From: Petrotoga sp. 9PWA.NaAc.5.4
Lineage (GTDB): Bacteria > Thermotogota > Thermotogae > Petrotogales > Petrotogaceae
DNA length: 64,000 nt
NCBI RefSeq assembly: GCF_002895485.1
Contig: NZ_AZRK01000002.1
Span: 1 to 64,000, forward strand
Direction of reading: 5' to 3'
Shown: piece by piece, positions 8,494 to 16,395 of the stretch
Layout: every line of letters starts with the position of its first letter
Numbering within the stretch: position 1 is the first letter of the stretch
Position numbers and translations under genes: made by a program
Notes under the pieces: generated by a model
What the model was told of the DNA's origin: nothing
The model's database searches: none
The model's input: the letters and a program-made list of their open reading frames with translations, nothing else

Positions 8494-10008
8494 TTATGCA
8501 GTAGCACTTTTTAAAATGTCCTCCTCAGTGACTTCGTTAAGATTAAAGGTGGAAATAGTTTTTCCAGATTTAAATATTGTTACTCTATCACATAGCATCA
8601 TAATTTCTGGCAATTCAGAAGAAATTAGAATAACTGTTATACCCGAATTAGCTAAATCAAAAATAAACCTATATATTTCTTCTTTTGCGCCTACATCTAT
8701 TCCTTTAGTAGGCTCATCAAGAATTAATAATTTTGGATGAGATAAAAAATATTTACTGATGACAACTTTTTGTTGATTTCCTCCACTTAATTCTCTAACT
8801 CCAGATGATACAGAAGGTATTTTAATTTCAAACTTTTTTATCGCTTCATTTGCTAAACTTTTTTCTAAGTTAAAATCAATAAATTTTCTATCTTCTTTAT
8901 TGAATTTAACTAAAGAGATATTACTTTTAAAATCAAAAGTGAATATTAGCCCTTCTTCTCTTCTGTTTTCAGTTGCATATGCTATTCCATTTTTTAAAGC
9001 AGAATAAGGAGATCTAAATCTCACTTCCTTGTCTTCAAAAATTATCTTTCCTGATTTTAAGTCATTAATTCCTAAGACAGACTTTATTGTCTCTGTTCTT
9101 CCAGATCCTATTACACCAAAGAATCCATGAATCTCTCCTTTCCTAACTTCTAAAGAAATGTTTTTAAGATCTTTTTTATTACTTATATTTTCGAATTTTA
9201 ATAAAATTTTTTTATCTTTAAAGTGAGGTCTACTATTTTTTATTTTTTGAAGTTCTTCAGGGTTAGAATACTTAAAATTTAATGTTTTTCCGACCATACT
9301 TGAGATGATTTTTTCAACAGATGCTTCTTCCTTTTTCATTTGATTAGTAATCCTACCATCTTTTAAGACAGTAATTCTATCTGAAATTTCTAATACTTCA
9401 TTTATTTTATGAGATATGTAAACTATAGAGACTTGTTTAGTTTTTAGTTTTGATATTATTTCGAAAAGTTTCCATATTTCATTTTCACTTAAAGAAGAAG
9501 TCGGTTCGTCTAACAAAATAACTTTAGAATTGTAATAGACAGCCCTTGCAATTTCTAATAATTGCTTTTTCCCTATTGGTAAACGGCCAACTTTTTCTTC
9601 AATATTAATTTCAATATTTAAATCTTTTAAAAACTGTGAAATATCACGTTTCATCTTTTTCCAATTCAAAAATCCATTACTTAAAGTTATTTGCGGGTAA
9701 TAAAAACTTTCTACCACAGATTGAGTGTTGATAAGGCTTAATTCTTGATGAACAACTGATATACCTAATTCTTTAGCTTTTATAGGATTTAAATGATCAA
9801 CTTTTTGGCCACTTATGTAAATTTCTCCGGAAGTAGGTTGATAAACACCGCTAATTATTTTTATAAGGGTAGACTTGCCGGAACCATTTTCTCCAACCAA
9901 CGAATGAATTTCACCTTCTCTAATATCAAAATTAACATTATTTAAGGCCGTTACACCTGGGAATATTTTTGTAATATTAACTGCTTTCAAAATTATATTA
10001 TTTCCCAT
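8494..10008 (-). CDS. alsA: Sugar ABC transporter ATP-binding protein (AlsA/RbsA type)
   Basis: The 504-residue protein holds two ABC domains in tandem, the arrangement of monosaccharide importers. The first has Walker A GENGSGKST and Walker B ILLDEPTSSL with a variant signature (PIGKKQLLEIARA). The second has the usual degenerate P-loop GVIGSGRTE, signature LSGGNQQK and LLILDEPTKGIDVG. It would hydrolyse ATP at the cytoplasmic face of AlsC. AGGAGG precedes the ATG. A 390-bp gap separates it from alsB, which is unusual for the family and contains a strong hairpin. Confidence 0.9.
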   Translation of the reverse strand: MGNNIILKAVNITKIFPGVTALNNVNFDIREGEIHSLVGENGSGKSTLIKIISGVYQPTSGEIYISGQKVDHLNPIKAKELGISVVHQELSLINTQSVVESFYYPQITLSNGFLNWKKMKRDISQFLKDLNIEINIEEKVGRLPIGKKQLLEIARAVYYNSKVILLDEPTSSLSENEIWKLFEIISKLKTKQVSIVYISHKINEVLEISDRITVLKDGRITNQMKKEEASVEKIISSMVGKTLNFKYSNPEELQKIKNSRPHFKDKKILLKFENISNKKDLKNISLEVRKGEIHGFFGVIGSGRTETIKSVLGINDLKSGKIIFEDKEVRFRSPYSALKNGIAYATENRREEGLIFTFDFKSNISLVKFNKEDRKFIDFNLEKSLANEAIKKFEIKIPSVSSGVRELSGGNQQKVVISKYFLSHPKLLILDEPTKGIDVGAKEEIYRFIFDLANSGITVILISSELPEIMMLCDRVTIFKSGKTISTFNLNEVTEEDILKSATA

Positions 10009-10357
10009 AAAAGTCCTCCTAAATCATTATTGTCACTATCTTTATCTTTAAAAATTTTAAATCGAGGTTTTATTAATATTTTAGTTTTAAATTTTTTTTA
10101 AAATACTTCTTAACTCGAATTTTAGTCATTTTTATCCTCTATTTTACTTTTTTAACTTCAAGTTAGTCTCTGTTTTATTCGTTTCTAAAGTAGGTGTCTA
10201 ATTTTGATTAACTGTGTTTTTTTGTAATGTATTTGATACTTGTAGTCATGAAAAAAAGTACACTTCATCTCAGAATCAATATAAATCATAGATTTTCAAA
10301 ATTTTCTTCTCTAAAGAGATATCTTAGTATAATAAATAATATTTTATTTTTATCTTA
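10009..10357 (-). other. Long gap between alsB and alsA, possibly a decayed dispersed repeat
   Basis: No gene is visible. The text at 10060-10330 has the flavour of the dispersed repeat seen elsewhere (TTTAGTTTTAAATTTTTT, GATACTTGTAGTC, TTCTCTAAAG), but it is too degraded to assign bounds. If real, its orientation relative to alsA would match the other copies. Confidence 0.3.
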
Positions 10358-10387
10358 TTCAATGGGAGATTGAAACCTCCCATTGAA
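10358..10387 (-). promoter_or_regulatory. Strong hairpin after alsB (transcript-stabilising or partial attenuation)
   Basis: TTCAATGGGAG and CTCCCATTGAA form a perfect 11-bp stem around an 8-base loop, 12 bp after the alsB stop. No run of T follows on the coding strand, so it is not a classical terminator. Such hairpins commonly keep binding-protein mRNA more abundant than that of the downstream transporter genes. Confidence 0.6.
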
Positions 10388-10398
10388 AGAATAAAAAA

Positions 10399-11328
10399 TT
10401 ATTTTGTAATTAATTGCGCTGGAACTTCTCCATCCATAGCATTTAGAGTAAATATAGCTGTTCTCAACGTAGCAATGCCAATCCCTGCAGGATCTTGAGC
10501 TATAGTTGCACTTATTCTTCCATTTTTAACTGCTTCTACTGCTTCTGGGATTCCATCAGTTCCAACAACATGAATTTTTCCGCTTTTTCCTGAATTAATC
10601 ACAGCTTGGGAAGCTCCTAAAGCCATAGTATCATTGCATGCATATATAGCTTTTAAATTGGGAAAGGCTGTTAGCATATTTGTTGCAACATCTAAAGCTT
10701 TTAGCCTATCCCAATTAGCCGGTTGTACAGAAACAACTTTAATATTCGGATAATTTTTTATACCATCTAAAAACCCATTTTTTCTGTTTTCGCTGGATAC
10801 TTCTCCTGATATTCCCTCTATTACAGCTACTTCACCGTCTTTTATTAAATTTGCTATGTATTCCGCAGCCATTTTTCCCACGTTATAATTATTAGTCGAA
10901 ACAAAGCCAACAATATTTCCACCTGCTTCATTTAGTTTTTTGGTATCTATTGCTGCATCTAAATTAGCAACTACAATACCCTTTTTATTTGCTTTAACGA
11001 TAGCTGGAATAAGGTTAGTAGGAGTTATAGGAGCAAAAAGTATTGCATCATAATCTTTTTGAACGATAGATTCCATAATAGCTAATTGACCAGCAATGTC
11101 ACTCTCAGTTTGAGCAGCATAAACATCAAGCGTAATCCCTTGCCTTTCAGCTTCTTCCATAAGGCCATCTCTCATACTAACCCAAAATGGATTTTGTAAA
11201 GTTTTCAACAGAGCAGCAATTTTGTATGGTTTTTCTGCTACAACAGTTTCGGTTCCTTCTAAAGCATTCCATGCAAATAGGGAAAAACTAATCGTTAGTA
11301 ACACTATCATTAAAACAGTTTTTTTCAT
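10399..11328 (-). CDS. alsB: D-allose-type periplasmic sugar-binding protein
   Basis: The 309-residue solute-binding protein has a signal peptide (MKKTVLMIVLLTISFSLFA) and a type I periplasmic fold. Segments close to E. coli AlsB include LLKTLQNPFWVSMRDG, LFAPITPTNL, VVANLDAAID, QPANWDRLKALDVATN, ACNDTMALGASQAV and VVGTDGIPEAVEAV. The PANWDRLKALDVATN match is the best support for allose rather than ribose. It is secreted across the inner membrane and delivers sugar to AlsC. It is the first structural gene of the cluster and has AGGAGG before the ATG. It would be controlled by the LacI-type gene just upstream. Confidence 0.85.
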   Translation of the reverse strand: MKKTVLMIVLLTISFSLFAWNALEGTETVVAEKPYKIAALLKTLQNPFWVSMRDGLMEEAERQGITLDVYAAQTESDIAGQLAIMESIVQKDYDAILFAPITPTNLIPAIVKANKKGIVVANLDAAIDTKKLNEAGGNIVGFVSTNNYNVGKMAAEYIANLIKDGEVAVIEGISGEVSSENRKNGFLDGIKNYPNIKVVSVQPANWDRLKALDVATNMLTAFPNLKAIYACNDTMALGASQAVINSGKSGKIHVVGTDGIPEAVEAVKNGRISATIAQDPAGIGIATLRTAIFTLNAMDGEVPAQLITK

Positions 11329-11446
11329 TTTACATTCCTCCTCGTATAATAGTAATACTCAGTTTAGAAATTCCAAGACATACAATTTAACTTACTTCTT
11401 AAAATCTAAAAACTACACAACGCACATATTACCACCTCCACTTATT

Positions 11447-12457
11447 TTAAGAGCTCATTCTTTCTACCACTTTGACCGATAAAAAAATTTTATTTTTTAT
11501 TAATTTTTCCCCTTTTAACATACTAAAAACGAAGTCAAAAGCAATTTTTCCCATTCCAAATTTATCTTGACGAATAGTGCTTAATTCTGGATCAACAAAC
11601 CTGTCTTCTTTAATATCATCATATCCTAACAGCGATATTTCCTGGCCTATTTTTATATATTTTTTAATTTTTTTAAGAATTCCTAAAGCAAGAAGATCAC
11701 TTAAAGCAAATATTGCGTCATATTTATCAATGTTTTTTAAAATGAGAGTACCTGCATATTCACCTGCATTAATCGAAACTTTTGAAAGCTCATAGGTATC
11801 CATAGTTACTTTTTCATGAGGATTTAGTCTATTATATTCTTCACAAGCTTTTTTACAACCTTCTAATCTTTTTGGAATATTAGTGAATTTTAGTGGGCCA
11901 TGAACAACTAATATATTTTTTCTTCTTTTTGAAATTAAATATTTTAACCCTATATAACCTCCTTTTTCATTATCACTAGTAATTTGAGGAAATGAATCAT
12001 CACTAATCAATCTATCAACAAAAATTGTGGGGATATTTAACTCATTTAAATATTTTGGAAATGTTGAAGTAGTAACTATTATTAATCCATCAACTTTACG
12101 ACTTAAAAATCCTTGAATAATTTCATTTTCCATATCGTCATTTTCAAGAGAATTACCTATAAAAATCGTATAATTATTTTTATGAGCTTTTATTTGAACT
12201 CCTTTTACTAGCTCAGAAAAAAAAGAGTTGGTAATATCTGGGATTACCATTCCAATTGTATTTGTTTTTTTTAGTCTCAAACTTCTTGCAACTACATTAG
12301 GACGAAAGTTAAGTTTGTTAACAACATCATAAATAATTTGTTTAGTAGCCTCCGAAACTTTTTCAGGATGATTAAAAACCCTAGAGACGGTACTTTTGGA
12401 AACACCCGCTAATTTTGCTATTTCATCATATCGAACTTTAAATTCATTGTTCTTCAA
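11447..12457 (-). CDS. LacI-family transcriptional regulator of the allose cluster
   Basis: This 336-residue LacI-type repressor has an N-terminal helix-turn-helix (DEIAKLAGVSKSTVSRVFNH) with the hinge helix NVVARSLRLKKTNTIG, followed by a periplasmic-binding-protein-like effector domain (VIPDITNSFFSELV, DGLIIVTTSTF, AIFALSDLLALG). The start is TTG at 12457, eight bases after AAGGAGAA. It lies immediately upstream of alsB in the same direction and probably senses allose or a phosphate derivative. Operator-like TCGATT repeats lie in its promoter, suggesting autoregulation. Confidence 0.85.
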   Translation of the reverse strand: MKNNEFKVRYDEIAKLAGVSKSTVSRVFNHPEKVSEATKQIIYDVVNKLNFRPNVVARSLRLKKTNTIGMVIPDITNSFFSELVKGVQIKAHKNNYTIFIGNSLENDDMENEIIQGFLSRKVDGLIIVTTSTFPKYLNELNIPTIFVDRLISDDSFPQITSDNEKGGYIGLKYLISKRRKNILVVHGPLKFTNIPKRLEGCKKACEEYNRLNPHEKVTMDTYELSKVSINAGEYAGTLILKNIDKYDAIFALSDLLALGILKKIKKYIKIGQEISLLGYDDIKEDRFVDPELSTIRQDKFGMGKIAFDFVFSMLKGEKLIKNKIFLSVKVVERMSS

Positions 12458-12476
12458 TTTTATTTCTCCTTGTATT

Positions 12477-12563
12477 CGATTTCATAAAAAAATTTATGAT
12501 TTTTACTAAATTATATTAATTTAAATAAAATCGATTGCATACTTTTTTATTCGATTATAGCAT
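12477..12563 (-). promoter_or_regulatory. Operator-like TCGATT repeats upstream of the LacI gene
   Basis: Three related words occur: CGATTTCAT at 12477, TCGATTGCAT at 12531 and TCGATTATAGCAT at 12551. On the minus strand the middle one reads TGCAATCGATTTTA, close to the LacI-type consensus TGnAAnCGnTTnCA. They lie in the presumed promoter of the regulator gene. Confidence 0.45.
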
Positions 12564-12792
12564 AAGTTTTCCAAAATGCAAAATATAGAAAATAATAGAT
12601 TAAATTAGAAATTTCAAATTAAATGACTTTAATCGTTAATAATCGGAAATAATAAAGAATATTTAAAAAATAATTTTCATATGAACTTAGATAGAGTATA
12701 ATTTTATTTAAGGTTAATAATGATATAATAAATACTAAACGATAAGTAAGGAAGACTAACTTTTATTATAACTATATTTTAGAGGTGTTAAA
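12564..12792 (+). promoter_or_regulatory. Promoter region of the DUF401 gene
   Basis: No gene is visible. TATAAT at 12724-12729 is a plausible -10 box, 64 bp before the GTG start, with no clear -35 box. AATCGTTAATAATCG at 12631 resembles the AATCGTTTAWAAT direct repeat found before the pyrophosphatase gene. Confidence 0.35.
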
Positions 12793-13962
12793 GTGGCTGT
12801 TGTAGCTATTTTTTCTGGATTAATTAGTATGGTAATATCTATAAAATTGATTAAAAAAGTGCATTGGGCTATATTAATAGCTACCATAGTTACTGCCTTA
12901 GTTTCTTTGAATTTAGAATATATTGGAAAAAGTTTTTTGCAAACTTTAACTCAAAAAGATTTTTATGAAATAATTATCGTAATATACGGAATTTATTTAC
13001 TATCAGATACAATGAAAGCAAGCGGAAATTCTCAAAGTTTTGCAAATAGTATAAAATACTTGTTTACTCCTAAGCAAGCAATTGGATTAATGCCTATGTT
13101 ATTAGGCTTACTACCAACGCCTGGTGGAGCCATGTTTACTGCACCTATGGTTAAAGATATTGCAGATGAAAATAATTTAAATAGAATAGAAGTTACTGCT
13201 ATGAATTATTGGTTCAGACGTAGTATGGAGTTTTTTTGGATATTATATCCTGCTTTATTGTTAGAAAGTGCTTTGACTGGAATAACGTTAACAAAATTAT
13301 TGATAATTCAATTACCAATAGGATTGTTTGCAATAATTGGAGGATGGATTTATTTCAAAAATGGAAAGATAAGATGGAAGAGCGACAAAACGTTGTGGAA
13401 GCAAGCTATTAAATCAGTCTTCCCTATTTTGATAATCATAGTAGGAGTCATTATTTCTATTCCTGGCTGGTTTGTAGTGCTATTAGTATCTACACTTTAT
13501 TGTGTTTATCATAAAAATTATAAAGATTTTCTAAATATAAGATGGGAAACGATCGCTTTACTTTTGTTTGTGTTTTGGTACAAAAATTTTATATCTGCTT
13601 CTAATTTGTCTAACGATTTCGTTGATAACCTAACAGCCTTCGGTGTAAGCCCTTGGTGGATTATAATATTATCTCCAATAGTTATTGGCTTGATTACCGG
13701 AATAACTCAGGCAGGATTTGCCGTAACTATGCCTATTGCTTTGTCTTTTGTTGAAGCAGGCATTATTCCTTTAATGCCTGTTGCAATTACAACTTATTTC
13801 TTTTCCGTGGTAGGTGTTTTGATTTCCCCCGTTCATTTATGCCTTTTACTTACTTCAAAATACTTTGGTGTCACTATTTTCTCAGTAATTAAAAAAATAA
13901 TGATTCCAATTATTTTTTCTTTAGTAGGATATTTAGTTGTTACCTTGTTTTTAATACTTTAG
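12793..13962 (+). CDS. DUF401-family integral membrane protein (putative transporter)
   Basis: This 389-residue protein has about ten hydrophobic helices. The central signature LGLLPTPGGAMFTAPMVKDI followed by LNRIEVTAMNYWFRRSMEF matches my recollection of DUF401, a family of presumed permeases in thermophiles whose substrate is not known. Its structure recalls gluconate- or citrate-type carriers with paired re-entrant proline-glycine loops. The second such loop may be GITQAGFAVTMPIALSF. The start is GTG with GAGGTG upstream. It is transcribed away from the allose cluster and ends at a shared terminator, so a link to allose is not established. Confidence 0.7.
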   Translation: MAVVAIFSGLISMVISIKLIKKVHWAILIATIVTALVSLNLEYIGKSFLQTLTQKDFYEIIIVIYGIYLLSDTMKASGNSQSFANSIKYLFTPKQAIGLMPMLLGLLPTPGGAMFTAPMVKDIADENNLNRIEVTAMNYWFRRSMEFFWILYPALLLESALTGITLTKLLIIQLPIGLFAIIGGWIYFKNGKIRWKSDKTLWKQAIKSVFPILIIIVGVIISIPGWFVVLLVSTLYCVYHKNYKDFLNIRWETIALLLFVFWYKNFISASNLSNDFVDNLTAFGVSPWWIIILSPIVIGLITGITQAGFAVTMPIALSFVEAGIIPLMPVAITTYFFSVVGVLISPVHLCLLLTSKYFGVTIFSVIKKIMIPIIFSLVGYLVVTLFLIL

Positions 13963-13978
13963 AAAATAATAAAACAAA

Positions 13979-14004
13979 AAAGCCCGCGTTGAGTTGCGAG
14001 CTTT
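13979..14004. terminator. Bidirectional terminator between the DUF401 gene and tal
   Basis: AAAGCCCGC and GCGAGCTTT form a stem with one mismatch, flanked by A-rich sequence on one side and T-rich sequence on the other. It serves the two convergent genes. Confidence 0.75.
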
Positions 14005-14008
14005 AATT

Positions 14009-14671
14009 TTATTTTTTATTAGCCATGTAATCTTGATATTTTTTCCAATCTTGTAAAAATCTTTCAAGTCCTATATCTGTCATAGGATGTTTGAACATCT
14101 TTTCCAATACATCAAACGGCATTGTTACTACATGTGCTCCGATCAACCCTGCTTCTAAAACGTGTTGAGGATGCCTTACACTTGCAACTATTACTTTAGT
14201 GTTGTATCCATAATTGTCAAAAATTTCCATTATTTCCCCAACTATTGTCATGCCAGTGTTGCCTATATCATCCATTCTTCCGATAAATGGACTAACGTAT
14301 GTTGCTCCTGCTTTCGCTGCAAGTAATGCTTGTAAAGGGCTAAAAACGAGAGTCGCATTTGTTTGTATTCCTTTTTTTGATAGTGTTTTGATTGCCTTTA
14401 TTCCATCAGGAATCAGAGGTATTTTTACAACAACAAATTCACTTAATTTTGCTAATGCTTCGGCTTCTTTTACCATTCCTTCATATTTAGTAGATACAAC
14501 TTCAGCACTTACAGGTCCTTGAACTACTTCACAAATTTCTTTTATTCTTTCTTCGAAAATTGCGTTTTCTTTTGAAACTAAGGTAGGATTTGTTGTAACT
14601 CCATCTACTATTCCCCAATCTACTCCTTTTCTAATTTCTTCAATATTCGCTGTGTCTAAAAAGATCTCCAT
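14009..14671 (-). CDS. tal: Transaldolase (TalC/MipB-like)
   Basis: The 220-residue protein is a short-form transaldolase, which moves a dihydroxyacetone unit between sugar phosphates in the pentose phosphate pathway. The Schiff-base lysine is in [12 protein letters not shown]. Other conserved segments are [43 protein letters not shown] and [13 protein letters not shown]. This length is typical of subfamily TalC, which includes some fructose-6-phosphate aldolases. The GRMDD motif favours transaldolase. It stands alone with GGAGG before the ATG and a dispersed repeat directly upstream. Confidence 0.9.
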   Translation of the reverse strand: MEIFLDTANIEEIRKGVDWGIVDGVTTNPTLVSKENAIFEERIKEICEVVQGPVSAEVVSTKYEGMVKEAEALAKLSEFVVVKIPLIPDGIKAIKTLSKKGIQTNATLVFSPLQALLAAKAGATYVSPFIGRMDDIGNTGMTIVGEIMEIFDNYGYNTKVIVASVRHPQHVLEAGLIGAHVVTMPFDVLEKMFKHPMTDIGLERFLQDWKKYQDYMANKK

Positions 14672-14706
14672 CTATTTAACCTCCTTCAATACTTTTTATT
14701 TTACTC

Positions 14707-14864
14707 ACTTTAGAAATTCTAAAATTTTTCCTAATTCTAATCCTTACTAACTCGGAATTTTTTTAACTTTTTTGGTACTTGTAGCCAAGGAAGGGGAGAG
14801 GGCTGTGCCTTGGACCCATTTTAAATTCAAATGCTTATTTCTAAAAAATTATAATTTCTAAAGT
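14707..14864 (-). repeat. Dispersed intergenic repeat, copy upstream of tal
   Basis: The copy is bounded by ACTTTAGAAAT at its left end and ATTTCTAAAGT at its right end, and includes the core GACCCATTTTAAATTC and a GGTACTTGTAGCC hairpin remnant. A second partial copy in the same orientation follows at 14874-14980. The left end lies 35 bp before the tal start codon. No clear flanking duplication is visible. Confidence 0.8.
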
Positions 14865-14873
14865 CCACATTTA

Positions 14874-14980
14874 ACTCTTTTAACTTTTTTAGGTACTTGT
14901 AGCCAAGAAAGGGGGAGAGGGTTGTGCCCTGAACCCATTTTAAATTCAAAAGATTATTTTCAGAAAGTTTCATTTTTTAA
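14874..14980 (-). repeat. Dispersed intergenic repeat, partial tandem copy
   Basis: This partial copy repeats AGGTACTTGTAGCCAAG, AGAGGGTTGTGCCCTGAACC and ATTTTAAATTCAAAAG from the copy at 14707. It lacks the end nearest tal, so the pair looks like a head-to-tail duplication with loss at the junction. Confidence 0.7.
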
Positions 14981-15010
14981 AATACCTGTGCTTTCTAATT
15001 CTTTATTATA

Positions 15011-15679
15011 TCATATTGGTTTCTTTAAATTATTTAAAATCACTTTATCTCCTTTCTTTTCAAATAAACCTTCCTTTTGCATTTCTGAAATAACTCTTGA
15101 TAAAGAAGGTCTAGCTACGCCAAACAAACTGGCAAGTTCATCCATTGTGAGAGGAATTGTAATCTCTTTAGGTTTATTTTGTTTATTATATAAATTTAAA
15201 AGATACATTGTGATTTTTTCCCTTATAGTATGAAAAGAAGTTATTCGTAATTTTTCCGTTACATAATTGAATTTTTCTCCAACGTCTTCTAAAAAAGACA
15301 ATAAAAAATCAGAGTTTTCTTTGAAAGATTTAATCAAATATTTCTTTTCAATATAAATTAAAATTACATTGGTGGCTGCTATTACATCTACGGGTAAGTA
15401 ATTTTCTTTTGCAAAAAGTAAAGCAGAGGCTAAGATATCAGGTGCTTTTACTCTTTCAATTTCTAAAGATTTTCCATTAAAATCGATCATTTCTGTAATC
15501 ACTTCACCATTGACCAATATCATAAACTCTTCTACCCTTTCTCCAGAATTTCTTATTAAAGTTCCTTTTGAATATTCTTTTACCGAATAAGGTATATTAT
15601 CAAATATTTTAAGTAATTCACCTTTAGTAAAATTTGAAAAAATATTTATTTTACTTATTTTATCGATGACTCTGTCCAT
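15011..15679 (-). CDS. hcpR: Crp/Fnr-family regulator, probable HcpR
   Basis: The regulator has an N-terminal cyclic-nucleotide-binding-like barrel (ELLKIFDNIPYSVKEYSKGT...VNGEVITE) and a C-terminal winged helix (MDELASLFGVARPSLSRVISEMQKEG). The best start is ATG 15679 behind AGGGAGGC, giving 222 residues. An upstream in-frame ATG at 15721 lies inside the operator region. The gene is divergent from a small cupin and close to hcp. HcpR-type regulators control hybrid-cluster protein genes in many anaerobes in response to nitrosative stress, some apparently through GTAAC-type palindromes. A perfect palindrome of that kind lies in the divergent promoter. No clear Fe-S cysteine set is present; heme or another sensor is possible. 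Confidence 0.75.
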   Translation of the reverse strand: MDRVIDKISKINIFSNFTKGELLKIFDNIPYSVKEYSKGTLIRNSGERVEEFMILVNGEVITEMIDFNGKSLEIERVKAPDILASALLFAKENYLPVDVIAATNVILIYIEKKYLIKSFKENSDFLLSFLEDVGEKFNYVTEKLRITSFHTIREKITMYLLNLYNKQNKPKEITIPLTMDELASLFGVARPSLSRVISEMQKEGLFEKKGDKVILNNLKKPI

Positions 15680-15714
15680 ATTTCTTGCCTCCCTAAAATT
15701 CCTAATGAATATGT

Positions 15715-15728
15715 GTAACATATGTTAC
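15715..15728. promoter_or_regulatory. Operator palindrome GTAACATATGTTAC
   Basis: This perfect 14-bp palindrome lies midway between the Crp/Fnr-type gene and the cupin gene, about 36 and 64 bp from their starts. Its half-site GTAAC fits what I recall for HcpR-type operators in Clostridia and Thermotogales. Confidence 0.7.
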
Positions 15729-15791
15729 TGAAAAAAGCATTCATATTTATTATACTTGAATTAAACTAGAAATACAAAAGGGGATAAATAT

Positions 15792-16130
15792 ATGCCTAAT
15801 AAAGAAATCGACAAAGTTTTATTAAATAACGTTTCTATTCTCAAAGATTTAGTTGGTTATCAACAGGGGAATGTTGTCAGTAGAACTATTATTGATAAGC
15901 CAACGGGAACAGTAACATTGTTTGCTTTTACTAAAGAACAAGGATTGAGTGAACACACAGCACCTTATGATGCATTAGTTCATGTTTTAGATGGCGAGGC
16001 AGAAATTATTATAGATGGAAAATTCTATAATGTTAAAGAAGGAGAAGCAATCATAATGCCAGCAAACCACCCTCATCGATTAACTGCAAAAAATGAATTT
16101 AAAATGATTTTAACTATGATAAAGACTTAA
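15792..16130 (+). CDS. Small cupin-domain protein
   Basis: The 112-residue single-domain cupin has the two usual motifs: LSEHTAPYDALVHVLDGEAE (motif 1, with His and Asp in place of the second His and Glu region) and GEAIIMPANHPHRL (motif 2). It is likely a small metal-binding protein. Its reaction is unknown. It shares the operator region with HcpR and lies upstream of hcp in the same direction, separated by a dispersed repeat. I infer a role in nitrosative or oxidative stress. Related cupins are often found beside hcp in anaerobes. Confidence 0.7.
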   Translation: MPNKEIDKVLLNNVSILKDLVGYQQGNVVSRTIIDKPTGTVTLFAFTKEQGLSEHTAPYDALVHVLDGEAEIIIDGKFYNVKEGEAIIMPANHPHRLTAKNEFKMILTMIKT

Positions 16131-16151
16131 AAATATAAATTATTTAATTTT

Positions 16152-16361
16152 TAGGTACCTTAGAAATGATAATTTTCAAAAAATAAGCTTTTGAATTTAA
16201 AATGGGTCCAGGACACAGCCCTCTTCCCTTTCTTTGATACAAGTACTAAAAAAGGTGAAGAAATTAGGAATTAGTAAAGACTAAAAGTAGGAAGGTATTT
16301 TGTAAAAAAATCGGTGTTAAAACATATATATAATAAGGATTTTAGAATTTCTAAAGTAAGT
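16152..16361 (+). repeat. Dispersed intergenic repeat with 13-bp flanking duplication, upstream of hcp
   Basis: The element opens with the variant ACCTTAGAAAT and closes with ATTTCTAAAGT. It is flanked by perfect copies of ATTATTTAATTTT at 16139-16151 and 16362-16374. Inside are GGGTCCAGGACACAGCCC, a TACAAGTA hairpin centre and ATATATATAATAAGG near the end facing hcp, which starts 35 bp away. Confidence 0.85.
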
Positions 16362-16395
16362 ATTATTTAATTTTACAAAGGAGGCTTAAACAACA

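Noticed and set aside
10358-10387. Hairpin after alsB as a rho-independent terminator
   Set aside because: No T run follows on the coding strand; the U-rich stretch lies before the stem, so termination is not supported.
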